The translations under genes and the position numbers were made by a program. Below are positions 33,266 to 41,536 of a DNA stretch of 64,000 nt, piece after piece. The notes under the pieces are model-generated. The model had not been told where the DNA came from. It made no database searches and was given only the letters and a program-made list of their open reading frames with translations. The stretch's first letter is position 1; each line of letters opens with the position of its first letter. Source of the stretch: Cellulomonas alba (GTDB taxonomy: Bacteria; Actinomycetota; Actinomycetes; Actinomycetales; Cellulomonadaceae); the NCBI RefSeq assembly GCF_030362835.1, contig NZ_JAUCGQ010000001.1, positions 2,087,461 to 2,151,460 of the forward strand. Direction: 5' to 3'.

Positions 33266-34810
33266 ATGGCCGCCGAGCCCGCACGAACCACCGTCGGCAC
33301 GCCCGAGACCGCGCCACCGCCCGTGGCGAGCGGGTCCGCGCCGGCCGGTTCGCCGCCCGAGGTCGCACCGCCAGCCCCGGGAGCCGGTCGTCCGTGGGAC
33401 GACGCCATGGTCGGCGCGTCCGCCGGGCCGCCGAGCCGCGAGGAGAGCCACGAGCGCGGTCACGCTGCCCGCCGGGAGGTCCCGCACGAGAGGCTCGCCG
33501 ACGCCGGCCCGGAGGAGGGTCGCCCCGACCCCGTCGAGCTGCTGCTCTCGCAGGCCGGCTCGCGCGTCCCCGAGCTGCTCCCGATCCGGCACGGCCGGAT
33601 GGCCGCGTCGCCGTTCGCGTTCCTGCGCGGCGCGGCGCTCGTCATGGCCGCCGACCTCGCCGCGACCGCGCGGACGGGCGTGGACGCGCAGCTGTGCGGC
33701 GACGCGCACCTCGCGAACTTCGGGGTCTACGGATCTCCGGAGCGGCGGCTGCTGTTCGACGTCAACGACTTCGACGAGACGCTGCCCGGCCCGTTCGAGT
33801 GGGACCTCAAGCGGCTCGTCGCGAGCATCGAGGTCTCGGCGCGCGAGCACGAGCTCAAGCGGAAGGTGCGCCGCTCGTTGACGGTCGGCGCGGTCGCGGC
33901 GTACCGCGAGGCGATGGCGGAGTTCGCCGGACAGCGGCTGATCGACGTCTGGTACGCGCACATCGACGCGGAGAAGGCCGCGAAGAGCCTCGCCCGGCGC
34001 GACGACCTGGACGCGCGGCTCACACGGGAGGCCGTGCAGAAGGCGCGCCGACGCGACCAGCTCCGTTCCGTCGAGAAGCTGACGACCGTGGTGGACGGCC
34101 GGCGCGTGTTCGTCGACGACCCGCCGCTCGTCGTCCGTGCGCCGGAGATGCTGTCCGCCGACGAGGCCGCGCTCTTCGAGGCCGGCATGGACAGCCTCGT
34201 CGTCGCGTACCAGGCCACGCTCCAGGACGACCGCCAGCAGCTGCTCCACGGCTACCGGCTCGTCGACATCGCGCGGAAGGTCGTCGGCGTGGGGAGCGTC
34301 GGCACGCGGGCGTGGGTGCTGCTGATGCAGGGCCAGGACGCCGACGACTGCCTGCTGCTGCAGGCCAAGGAGGCGCAGGCGTCGGTGCTCGAGCAGTACG
34401 TCGGTGCGAGCCGCTACGAGAACCACGGCGAGCGCGTGGTGCAGGGTCAGCGCCTGATGCAGGCGGCGAGCGACGTGCTGCTCGGGTGGCGGCGCGTCAC
34501 CGGGCTCGACGGCGTCTCGCGCGACTTCTACGTCCGGCAGCTGCGCGACTGGAAGGGCGCCGTGCCGGTCGAGGAGCTCGCACCCGCGGGGCTGCTCGCG
34601 TACGGGCGGCTGTGCGGCTGGACGCTCGCACGCGCGCACGCGAGGTCGGGCGACCGCATCGCGATCGCCGCTTACCTCGGCCACGGCGACGGAGCCGACG
34701 AGGCGCTCGCCGACTTCGCCGCGACGTACGCCGACCGCACCGAGCGCGACCACGCCGGGCTCACCGCGGCGATCGACGAGGGCCGCGTCGAGGCCCGGCT
34801 CGGCGTCTGA
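33266..34810 (+). CDS. DUF2252 family protein, kinase-like
   Basis: A 514-residue protein of the DUF2252 family. A disordered Pro/Ala-rich N-terminus (about 1-80) is followed by the family core: LLPIRHGRMAASPFAFLRGA, QLCGDAHLANFGVYGSPER and FDVNDFDETLPGPFEWDLKR (about residues 150-195). The last two look like the catalytic HxDxxxxN and DFD loops of the protein-kinase/APH fold, so a phosphotransferase role has been suggested, but no reaction is proven. A TACGGT 6 bases before the ATG implies a leaderless message. A 142-base gap precedes it with no other element. A 9-pair hairpin follows at 34905. Confidence 0.85.
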   Translation: MAAEPARTTVGTPETAPPPVASGSAPAGSPPEVAPPAPGAGRPWDDAMVGASAGPPSREESHERGHAARREVPHERLADAGPEEGRPDPVELLLSQAGSRVPELLPIRHGRMAASPFAFLRGAALVMAADLAATARTGVDAQLCGDAHLANFGVYGSPERRLLFDVNDFDETLPGPFEWDLKRLVASIEVSAREHELKRKVRRSLTVGAVAAYREAMAEFAGQRLIDVWYAHIDAEKAAKSLARRDDLDARLTREAVQKARRRDQLRSVEKLTTVVDGRRVFVDDPPLVVRAPEMLSADEAALFEAGMDSLVVAYQATLQDDRQQLLHGYRLVDIARKVVGVGSVGTRAWVLLMQGQDADDCLLLQAKEAQASVLEQYVGASRYENHGERVVQGQRLMQAASDVLLGWRRVTGLDGVSRDFYVRQLRDWKGAVPVEELAPAGLLAYGRLCGWTLARAHARSGDRIAIAAYLGHGDGADEALADFAATYADRTERDHAGLTAAIDEGRVEARLGV

Positions 34811-34904
34811 CGCCCGGCGCCGCGGAGCGACCCGGCCGACGCGGAGGAGCCGCCGAGCGGCTCGCCCGACGCGCGGAGGCCCTGCTCGGCGCCTGACGCG
34901 CCGC

Positions 34905-34927
34905 GCCGGCCGAGCGTGTCGGCCGGC
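34905..34927. terminator. Bidirectional hairpin terminator
   Basis: GCCGGCCGA and TCGGCCGGC form a perfect 9-base-pair stem with a 5-base loop, between the end of the DUF2252 gene (plus) and tRNA-Ser (minus). It may serve both. Confidence 0.5.
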
Positions 34928-34988
34928 CGGCGAGGGCGGGGGCTCGCGGGCCGAGGCCCCGCATCTCGACCGGAGTCGACCGAACCGG

Positions 34989-35073
34989 CGGAGGGCGCGG
35001 GATTCGAACCCGCGGAGGCTTGCGCCTCACTCGCTTTCAAGGCGAGCGCCTTAGGCCGCTCAGCCAGCCCTCC
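34989..35073 (-). tRNA. tRNA-Ser (anticodon UGA)
   Basis: An 85-base tRNA. The acceptor stem is GGAGGGC/GCCCTCC with discriminator G, the anticodon arm is CTCGC-CTTGAAA-GCGAG (anticodon TGA, reads UCA/UCG/UCU family codons), a long class II variable arm (GAGGCGCAAGCCTC) is present, and the T arm contains GGTTCGAATCC. CCA is not encoded. The G discriminator and long variable arm are serine identity elements read by SerRS. Confidence 0.97.
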
Positions 35074-35154
35074 AACGCCGCACGCGGCGCGGCGACGAGT
35101 CTCCCACAGCCACCGTCGCGCCTCGCGTGCGGCGTGGCGGCGCCGACGCCTGCC

Positions 35155-35982
35155 TCAGCCCGCGGCGGCGATCCGCTTCGTCGCCGCCTTCGCGGCCTTG
35201 GCCACGGTCGCCGCGTCGGCGCCGAGCGCCATCACCGAGATCTGCTCGTTGCCCTTGGCGACGAAGGCCATGGTGAACGGCAGCTGCATGCCGCCGGCGG
35301 TCATCGTGAGCTGGATCGCGGTGCTCGCGTCGCCGATCTTCGGGAACGCCAGCGGGGTGATCCGCATCGTGACGGTCGTGCCGTCGGAGTCGGTCTCGAT
35401 CATCTGGGGACACTGCGTGAAGAGCGCCTCGAGCGCGGCGATGTCCGCGGGCGACGTGCCCTTGATCGTCTCCACGGACTCGCCGACGATCGCCGAGCCG
35501 TCGGCCGTCATGTACGACACGTGCCCGCGGCCCGTCGGCTTGCCGCTCGAGGCGTCGAGCGCGTCGCCGAGCTTCTCGCAGCGGGTCGGCGTGATGCGTG
35601 CGTCGCCGTCGTCGCCCCCGTCGTCGCCGAAGAGGTCCAGGCCCGAGGTGTCCTTGACCCAGCCCGAGCCCAGGTCGGACGGCTTGAGCAGTGCCTTCTT
35701 GATCTGTGCGGACGTCAGCGAGAGCTTCCCGGAGGCGGCCTTCGTCGTCGCGGGCGTGCTCGCGGCGCTCGGCGGCGCGCTCGGCGGCGCGTCCGACGTA
35801 CCCGCCGGTGCCGGGTCGGTCGGAGCGGTCGACGGCGCGGCCGCGGCGGACGCCGACGGAGAGGCGGCGGGCTCCTTCTCGCTCGCGGCCGGCTTGCCGC
35901 CACCGCAGCCGGCGAGAGCGGCGATCGTCACGACGGCGGCCCCGGTCAGGAAGGCGGAACGGAGGCGGGGCGAGCGAGACAT
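35155..35982 (-). CDS. Putative secreted lipoprotein
   Basis: A 275-residue protein with a lipoprotein signal peptide (MSRSPRLRSAFLTGAAV, lipobox LAGC at about residue 26), a low-complexity Ser/Ala/Pro/Thr linker (about 30-85) and a folded domain of about 185 residues starting LTSAQIKKALLKPSDLGSGW. Two cysteines (TRCEKLGD and FTQCPQM) may pair. The pattern resembles the PknH/LpqN-like sensor-type exported domains of actinobacteria, but I cannot assign it. The start at 35982 has AGGGATGG 6 bases upstream; an ATG three codons earlier is possible. Confidence 0.75.
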   Translation of the reverse strand: MSRSPRLRSAFLTGAAVVTIAALAGCGGGKPAASEKEPAASPSASAAAAPSTAPTDPAPAGTSDAPPSAPPSAASTPATTKAASGKLSLTSAQIKKALLKPSDLGSGWVKDTSGLDLFGDDGGDDGDARITPTRCEKLGDALDASSGKPTGRGHVSYMTADGSAIVGESVETIKGTSPADIAALEALFTQCPQMIETDSDGTTVTMRITPLAFPKIGDASTAIQLTMTAGGMQLPFTMAFVAKGNEQISVMALGADAATVAKAAKAATKRIAAAG

Positions 35983-36118
35983 CTGATCCATCCCTGTGGG
36001 CCGGCTGTGTGACGCGAAGTCTGCCGGGTGCGTCGGGCAACCGGCGCCACCCGGACGGGTGACGTCGAGCCTCCGGTGACTCCGCGCGAGCGCTGCGAGC
36101 CGCCCGTACGCTCGGTCC

Positions 36119-37573
36119 GTGCCCCGTCGTCGCGTGCGCCTCCCCGTCCCCACCGAGGACGGCGCGATCCGCGCGGGGTTCGAGCGGCTACGGCAGGAGC
36201 TCGCGGTCCCCGAGCAGTTCCCGCCGGACGTGCTCTCGGAGGCGGCCGCCGTGGCCGGACGGGCAGCGGACGGTCGCGAGCCCGTCGACGCGACCGACGT
36301 GCCGTTCGTGACGATCGACCCCGCGACCTCGACCGACCTGGACCAGGCGCTGCACCTCGAACGGCGCGGCTCGGGCTACCGCGTGCGATACGCGATCGCG
36401 GACGTCGCCTCGTGGGTCGCGGCGGGCGGCGCGATCGACGGCGAGGCCCGCCGGCGGGTCGTCACGCTCTACGCGCCGGACGAGCGCACGCCGTTGCACC
36501 CGCCGGTGCTGACGGACGGCGCCGCGAGCCTCCTGCCCGACGGCGATCGACCGGCGTTGCTGTGGACGATCGACCTCGACGAGCACGGTGAGCCCGACTC
36601 GGCGCGCGTCGAGCGCGCGACGGTCCGCAGCCGCGCCAAGCTCGCGTACGACGAGGTCCAGCGCGCGCTGGACGCCGGCACGGCCGACGACGTCCTCGTG
36701 CTCCTGCGCGAGATCGGCACGCTGCGGCAGGCGGCAGAGCGCGCCCGCGGCGGCATCACGCTGCCGATGCCCGAGCAGGTGGTCGAGCGCGTCGGCGACC
36801 GGTGGACCCTCGCGTCACGCAGCACGCTTCCGGTCGAGGAGTGGAACGCGCAGATCTCGTTGCTCACGGGGATGCGCGCCGCCGCGACGATGCTCGAGGG
36901 ACGCGTCGGGATCCTGCGCACGCTGCCGCAGGCCGACCCACGCGACGTCGCGCGCCTGCATCGGACCGCCGCGGCGCTCGGCGTGCCGTGGGACGGTCCC
37001 GACGCGGATGTGATCCGCCGCCTCGACGCGTCGGTCCCGGCGCAGGCCGCGCTGCTGACCGAGGCGACGACGCTGCTGCGGGGCGCGGCCTACGTCGCGT
37101 TCGACGGGCAGGTGCCGGACTACGTCGAGCACGCTGCGATCGCCGCTCCGTACGCGCACGCGACGGCGCCGCTGCGCCGGCTCGTGGACCGGTTCGTCGG
37201 CGAGGCCTGCGTCGCCCTGTGCGCGGGTCGCGAGGTGCCGGACTGGGTGCGCGCGGCGCTGCCGACGGTGCCCGAGCTGATGGCCGGCGCCGACCGCCGC
37301 GCCGCCGAGTACGAGCGGGGCTGCCTCGACCTGGTGGAGGCCGTGCTGCTGCAGGGCCGCGAGGGCGAGGTGTTCGACGGCATGGTGGTCGACGCGCGCG
37401 AGGGGCGCGGGGTCGTCCAGCTGCATGACCCCGTGGTGCGGGCACGCATCGACGGCGAGGGCCTGCCGCTCGGCTCCGACGTGAGCGTGCGCCTCGTCGC
37501 GGCGTCGCCTGCAGACCGGTCCGTGCGGTTCGAGCTCGCCTCGGCGACCCCCGCTGCGCCGAGCGGCGCGTGA
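36119..37573 (+). CDS. RNB-domain ribonuclease (RNase II/R family)
   Basis: A 484-residue protein with the RNase II catalytic domain, shorter than RNase II or R because the N-terminal cold-shock domains are missing. The metal-binding block is VPFVTIDPATSTDLDQALHL (about residues 60-80, Asp cluster), then YAIADVASWV, a central ITLPMPEQ and RAAATMLEGR, and YAHATAPLRRLVDRFV (about residue 345), the RNB C-terminal motif. The last 60 residues resemble an S1-like fold. It is expected to degrade RNA processively 3' to 5'. TACGCT lies 6 bases before the GTG, so the message is probably leaderless. The next gene overlaps its stop. Confidence 0.88.
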   Translation: MPRRRVRLPVPTEDGAIRAGFERLRQELAVPEQFPPDVLSEAAAVAGRAADGREPVDATDVPFVTIDPATSTDLDQALHLERRGSGYRVRYAIADVASWVAAGGAIDGEARRRVVTLYAPDERTPLHPPVLTDGAASLLPDGDRPALLWTIDLDEHGEPDSARVERATVRSRAKLAYDEVQRALDAGTADDVLVLLREIGTLRQAAERARGGITLPMPEQVVERVGDRWTLASRSTLPVEEWNAQISLLTGMRAAATMLEGRVGILRTLPQADPRDVARLHRTAAALGVPWDGPDADVIRRLDASVPAQAALLTEATTLLRGAAYVAFDGQVPDYVEHAAIAAPYAHATAPLRRLVDRFVGEACVALCAGREVPDWVRAALPTVPELMAGADRRAAEYERGCLDLVEAVLLQGREGEVFDGMVVDAREGRGVVQLHDPVVRARIDGEGLPLGSDVSVRLVAASPADRSVRFELASATPAAPSGA

Positions 37574-38157
37574 TGCGCACGGACGCGCCGCAGGTCGCGG
37601 TCGAGTCGGCGGCGCAGTGGCGTGCGTGGCTGGCCGAGCATCACGACGACCCCGAGCCCGGCGTGTGGGTCGTGCTGTGGCGGGCCACGAGCGGCCGGCC
37701 GGTCGTGACGTACGAGCAGCTGATCGAGGAGGGCGTCGCCTACGGCTGGGTCGACTCGCAGAGCGCGAGCCTCGACGCCGAGCGCTCGATGCTGTGGTTC
37801 ACGCGGCGGCGGCCGGGCAGCCCGTGGTCGGGCACGAACAAGGCGCGTGCGGCGCGGGTGGACGCGGCCGGACGGCTGGCTGCTCCGGGCCGCGCGGCGA
37901 TCGAGGCGGCGAAGGCCGACGGCTCGTGGACCGTGCTCGACGACGTCGAGAACCTGGTGGTCCCGGCCGACCTGGCGGCCGCACTAGCAGCCCGGCCCGG
38001 CGCCCGGGAATGCTGGGACGCGTTCCGCCCCGCAGCACGACGGACGATCCTGCGCTGGCTGCTCGAGGCCAGACGACCGGCGACCCGCGCCGCCCGCATC
38101 GACGAGACAGCACGCCTCGCGGAGCAAGGCGTCCCCGCGCACCAGCAACCGCGCTGA
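37573..38157 (+). CDS. YdeI/OmdA-family protein
   Basis: A 194-residue protein of the YdeI (OmpD-associated, OmdA) family. It shows the family core VWVVLWRATSGRPVVTYEQLIEEGVAYGWVDS, given here by VTYEQLIEEGVAYGWVDS, then RRPGSPWSGTNKARAARV and the C-terminal helical part FRPAARRTILRWLLEARR. The biochemical role is not established; Bacillus YdeI is linked to antimicrobial peptide resistance. ATG overlaps the upstream stop in TGATG, so it is coupled to the ribonuclease gene. A strong terminator follows. Confidence 0.85.
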   Translation: MRTDAPQVAVESAAQWRAWLAEHHDDPEPGVWVVLWRATSGRPVVTYEQLIEEGVAYGWVDSQSASLDAERSMLWFTRRRPGSPWSGTNKARAARVDAAGRLAAPGRAAIEAAKADGSWTVLDDVENLVVPADLAAALAARPGARECWDAFRPAARRTILRWLLEARRPATRAARIDETARLAEQGVPAHQQPR

Positions 38158-38193
38158 CCGGCCGCGGCCCCGCCGGGCGAGCCGCGGAAACGG

Positions 38194-38228
38194 CGCGTGG
38201 CGCCGGCCCGAGGGACCGGCGCCACGCG
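38194..38228. terminator. Bidirectional hairpin terminator
   Basis: CGCGTGGCGCCGG pairs perfectly with CCGGCGCCACGCG (13 base pairs, 9-base loop), between the convergent YdeI and DHA2 transporter genes. Confidence 0.7.
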
Positions 38229-38249
38229 GTGACGCGTCAGGCGGAGGCG

Positions 38250-39791
38250 TCAGGCGGCAACCGCCGCGCCACCGCCCTGAGCCGGGATGTCCGCCTTGTT
38301 GGCCCGGATCAGCAGCCACGTGACGAACAGCCCGAGCGCCAGGATGATGGCGCCGCCCAGGTACGCGACGTGGAACCCGGCGAGCTGCGCGGTCACGATC
38401 GTGGCCGGGTCCTTCGGGCTCGCACCGCCCTGCACGAGGTCGGTCACCTTGTTCGCGGTCGCGGTGAGCGCGAACGTGTTGAGCAGTGCCAGACCGAGCG
38501 AGCCGCCCACCTGCTGCGACGTGTTCAGCAGGGCGGACGCGACGCCCGCGTCGTGGCCCTGCACGCCGATCAGCGACGTGCTCGCCGCGGGGATGAACAC
38601 CATGCTCAGGCCCACGCTCATGACGACCAGTGCCGGGAACACCGTGGTCCAGTAGGGCGACGTCTCGGTGGTCCGGATCAGCAGCAGCATGCCGACGACG
38701 GCCATGGTCAGACCGACGAGCAGCAGCGGCCGGGGACCGACCTGTGGGAGCCACCGCGCGACGAGGCCGGCCATGAAGATGATGCCGAGGCTGAACGGCA
38801 GGAACGCGAAGCCGGCCTTCAGTGGCGTGTATCCCAGGACGCCTTGGAAGTAGAACGTCATGAACAGGAACATGCCGAACAGGCCCGCGCCCACGAGCAG
38901 GAAGATCAGGTAGGCGCCGCCACGGTTCCGGTCGAGCGCGACGCGCATCGGCAGGAGCGGGTTCGCGACACGCGTCTCGAGCACGACGAACGCCACGAGG
39001 CAGACCGCCGCGAACGCGAGCAGGCCGAGCACCAGCGGGTCGGTCCAGCCGACGGCGTGCGGCAGGCCGTCCGCGCCGGTCTTCTGCTTCGCGGCCTCGG
39101 TGAACGCGTACACGAGGGCGACGAGTCCGACGCTCGACAGGATCGCGCCCGGGATGTCCAGCCGTCGGTCGCCGCCCGCGCGCGACTCGCGCAGGATCGG
39201 CACGGCGAAGAAGAACGTCACGATGGCGATCGGCAGGTTGACCCACAGGCACCACTGCCAGCTGAGGTACTCGGTCAGCGCGCCACCGGCGAGCAGACCG
39301 ATCGCCGCGCCACCGCCCGAGATCGCGCCGAACACGCCGAACGCCTTCGCGCGCTCGTGCGGCTCGGTGAAGGTCACGGTGATGATCGCGAGCGCGGCCG
39401 GTGCGAGCAGTGCGCCGAACGCCCCCTGCAGCGCGCGCGCCCCGAACAGCATGCCCGCGCTCTGAGCCGCGCCGCCGAGCGCGGACGCGAGCGCGAACCC
39501 GAGGAGGCCGATGAGCAGCGTGCGCTTGCGGCCGACGTAGTCGGCGATGCGCCCGCCCAGGAGCAGCAGACCGCCGAAGGCCAGCGTGTACGCCGTCACG
39601 GCCCACTGACGGTCCGCGTCGGCCATGCCGAGGTCCTTCGCCGCCGAGGGCAGCGCGATGTTCATGATCGACGCATCGAGGATGATCATCAGCTGCGTCA
39701 CGGCGATGACGGCGAGGACCCGCCAGCGGTGCGGGTCGAGTGGCGGCGCTGCCGCCTGGGATGTGGTGGGGGCAACGACGGGCTCGGACAC
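38250..39791 (-). CDS. DHA2-family MFS multidrug exporter (EmrB/QacA type)
   Basis: A 513-residue protein with 14 predicted membrane helices. Family marks are LDASIMNIALPSAAKDLG in helix 1 (motif D1), GGRIADYVGRKRTLLIG (motif A) and GGGAAIGLLAGGALTEYLSW (motif C, diagnostic of drug/proton antiporters). It probably exports drugs or toxic compounds using the proton gradient. The GTG start has AGGAGAT about 6 bases upstream. A TAGCGT -10 (minus, 39862-39857) and two direct repeats (39873-39893) lie in the 264-base upstream gap, so it may be controlled by a regulator; no regulator gene is adjacent. Confidence 0.92.
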   Translation of the reverse strand: MSEPVVAPTTSQAAAPPLDPHRWRVLAVIAVTQLMIILDASIMNIALPSAAKDLGMADADRQWAVTAYTLAFGGLLLLGGRIADYVGRKRTLLIGLLGFALASALGGAAQSAGMLFGARALQGAFGALLAPAALAIITVTFTEPHERAKAFGVFGAISGGGAAIGLLAGGALTEYLSWQWCLWVNLPIAIVTFFFAVPILRESRAGGDRRLDIPGAILSSVGLVALVYAFTEAAKQKTGADGLPHAVGWTDPLVLGLLAFAAVCLVAFVVLETRVANPLLPMRVALDRNRGGAYLIFLLVGAGLFGMFLFMTFYFQGVLGYTPLKAGFAFLPFSLGIIFMAGLVARWLPQVGPRPLLLVGLTMAVVGMLLLIRTTETSPYWTTVFPALVVMSVGLSMVFIPAASTSLIGVQGHDAGVASALLNTSQQVGGSLGLALLNTFALTATANKVTDLVQGGASPKDPATIVTAQLAGFHVAYLGGAIILALGLFVTWLLIRANKADIPAQGGGAAVAA

Positions 39792-39872
39792 GGCGATCTC
39801 CTGGGTGCTCAGGGACTGGGTTCGGCGTCATCGCCGGGAAGAAGTGCTGCGCCAGGACGCTATCGGCGACCA

Positions 39873-39893
39873 CTGACACGCCGCTGACACGCC
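39873..39893 (-). promoter_or_regulatory. Tandem operator-like repeats before the DHA2 exporter
   Basis: GGCGTGTCAG occurs twice on the minus strand, starting 11 bases apart (one helical turn), covering the -35 region of a promoter whose -10 is TAGCGT (39862-39857). Such spaced direct repeats are typical of cooperative regulator binding. Confidence 0.45.
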
Positions 39894-40054
39894 TCCTGGG
39901 GGCCGGCCGTCCGTCACCCGGGGGCCGTTCGGCCAGCACACGCGACGCGTCGGGCCTGGTCAAGAGGATTGCGCCCAGGGCGAACCTCCGCCGGGTGTCC
40001 GCACCCGGGCCCGACGTCCTGCGCCCACCTGCGGCGTCCCGCCATGATGAGCGG

Positions 40055-41344
40055 GTGCCGACCGTGCCGCGCGAGCCCGACGCCGACGAGCTCGCGCTCA
40101 TCCGCCGTTCCGGAGCCGCGCTGCGCGTCGGACGCCTGAGCCTCGCGGCCGGCACCGGCTCGTACCGCGTCAAGGCGTCGATGGCGCGCCTGGCCCGCGC
40201 GCTCGGCGTCGACCGGCACGAGGCGCACGTGACCCTCACCGAGATCACCGCGACGAGCCACCGCGGCCACAGCTTCCGCACCGAGGTCACCGAGGTCCGC
40301 ACCGTCGGCATCAACGCCGACCGGCTGGCGCGCATCGAGCGGTTCGTCACGCGCTACGAGCGCGAGCACGACGACACGGGACGCGAGGTGCCCGTCGACG
40401 AGGTCGAGGCGGGTCTCGACGAGCTGGCCGCCACCCCTGCTCTCTACGGCGCGGTGCGCAACGCGCTGTGGTCCGGCATCGCGTGCGCCGCGTTCGCGTT
40501 CCTCAACAACGGCGGCGGGATCGAGATCCTCGGCGTGTTCATCGGTGCGACGCTCGGCCAGGCGGTGCGTCGTCAGCTGCTGCACCGCGGCTGGAACCAG
40601 TTCGGCGTCACGATGCTCGCCGCCGCAGCCGCCGCGTTCACCTACCTCGGCTTCGTCGAGGCGCTGCACGCGCTGGACGTGATCACCACGCGGCACGAGG
40701 CCGGCTACGTGTCCGCGGTCCTCTTCCTCATCCCGGGGTTCGCGCTCGTCACCGGTGCGCTCGACCTCGCGCGTCTCGACTTCTCCGCGGGTCTCGCGCG
40801 CCTGACGTACGCGCTGATGATCCTGACGTCCGCGGCGCTCGCGCTCTGGGGAGTCTCGGCGGTGGTGGGGCTCGAGCCGGGGACGCTGCGGCCGATCGCG
40901 CTGCCGTGGGGCGTGCTCCTGCTGCTGCGGTTCGCCGCGAGCTTCTTCGGCGTGCTCGGGTTCGCCCTGATGTTCAACAGCCCGTGGCGCATGGCCGTCG
41001 GCGCGGCCACCGTCGGCATGGTCGCGAACGTGGTGCGGCTGGAGCTCGTCGACGCGGGGGTCGTGGTGCAGGCGGCGGCGGCGATCGCGGCGCTCCTGGT
41101 GGGCCTCGTCGGCACCTATGCGGGCCCGCGGCTGGACGTGCCGCGCGTGACGATCTCCGTCCCGGCCGTCGTCATCATGGTCCCGGGGGTCACCGCGTAC
41201 CGCGCCGTCTTCGCGCTCTCCGAGGGCGAGACGGCCGACGCGCTCGTCTACGGCGTGCAGGCCGCGCTGGTCGTGGTGGCCCTCTCGATCGGCCTCGCGG
41301 TGGCCCGGATGCTGACCGATCGGGACTGGGGGTTCGAGCACTGA
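40055..41344 (+). CDS. ThrE-family threonine/serine exporter
   Basis: A 429-residue protein. A cytoplasmic N-terminus (about 1-125) contains the DUF1212/ThrE signature, then about ten membrane helices in the DUF1212 and DUF3815 halves. HRGWNQFGVTML, VSAVLFLIPGFALVTGALDL and SVPAVVIMVPGVTAYRAVF are conserved in ThrE, an actinobacterial exporter of threonine and serine driven by the proton gradient. The GTG start has CATGAT 6 bases upstream, a possible -10; no Shine-Dalgarno. Upstream is the shared 264-base gap with the DHA2 exporter. Confidence 0.85.
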   Translation: MPTVPREPDADELALIRRSGAALRVGRLSLAAGTGSYRVKASMARLARALGVDRHEAHVTLTEITATSHRGHSFRTEVTEVRTVGINADRLARIERFVTRYEREHDDTGREVPVDEVEAGLDELAATPALYGAVRNALWSGIACAAFAFLNNGGGIEILGVFIGATLGQAVRRQLLHRGWNQFGVTMLAAAAAAFTYLGFVEALHALDVITTRHEAGYVSAVLFLIPGFALVTGALDLARLDFSAGLARLTYALMILTSAALALWGVSAVVGLEPGTLRPIALPWGVLLLLRFAASFFGVLGFALMFNSPWRMAVGAATVGMVANVVRLELVDAGVVVQAAAAIAALLVGLVGTYAGPRLDVPRVTISVPAVVIMVPGVTAYRAVFALSEGETADALVYGVQAALVVVALSIGLAVARMLTDRDWGFEH

Positions 41345-41352
41345 CGCTCGCT

Positions 41353-41381
41353 TTGGACGGCGGCCCGAGCCCAGGTACCCT
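41353..41381 (+). promoter_or_regulatory. Promoter of tRNA-Ser(GCU)
   Basis: TTGGAC (41353-41358) and TACCCT (41376-41381) are separated by 17 bases, a full sigma-70-type promoter. Start is expected near 41388, 6 bases before the tRNA. Confidence 0.7.
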
Positions 41382-41393
41382 GGGGCCGCACTT

Positions 41394-41482
41394 GGAGACG
41401 TCGCATAGCCAGGTCTAGTGCGCGACCCTGCTAAGGTCGTGAAGGCGCAAGCCTTCCGTGGGTTCAAATCCCACCGTCTCCG
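41394..41482 (+). tRNA. tRNA-Ser (anticodon GCU)
   Basis: An 89-base class II tRNA with acceptor stem GGAGACG/CGTCTCC, discriminator G, anticodon loop CTGCTAA between CGACC and GGTCG (anticodon GCT, reads AGC/AGU), a long variable arm (GAAGGCGCAAGCCTTC) and T loop GGTTCAAATCC. CCA is not encoded. Confidence 0.96.
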
Positions 41483-41486
41483 CGTC

Positions 41487-41528
41487 GAGCTCCCGGTCCA
41501 GGGCGTCCTGGCCGGGAGCTCTTGTTTG
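41487..41528 (+). terminator. Rho-independent terminator after tRNA-Ser(GCU)
   Basis: GAGCTCCCGG (41487-41496) pairs with CCGGGAGCTC (41512-41521); an inner CCAGG/CCTGG stem extends it; TTGTTTG follows. It lies just downstream of the end of the convergent LacI gene (41537). Confidence 0.85.
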
Positions 41529-41536
41529 CGGCCGCC

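Noticed and set aside
34811..34896. Possible frameshifted extension of the DUF2252 gene into the next frame
   Set aside because: The DUF2252 protein already ends normally; the other-frame peptide has no recognisable match and is explained by GC bias.
34989..35073. Integration site at tRNA-Ser, tRNA-Ser(GCU) or tRNA-Arg
   Set aside because: No integrase, phage gene or repeated tRNA 3' end lies next to any of the three tRNAs, and composition does not change there.
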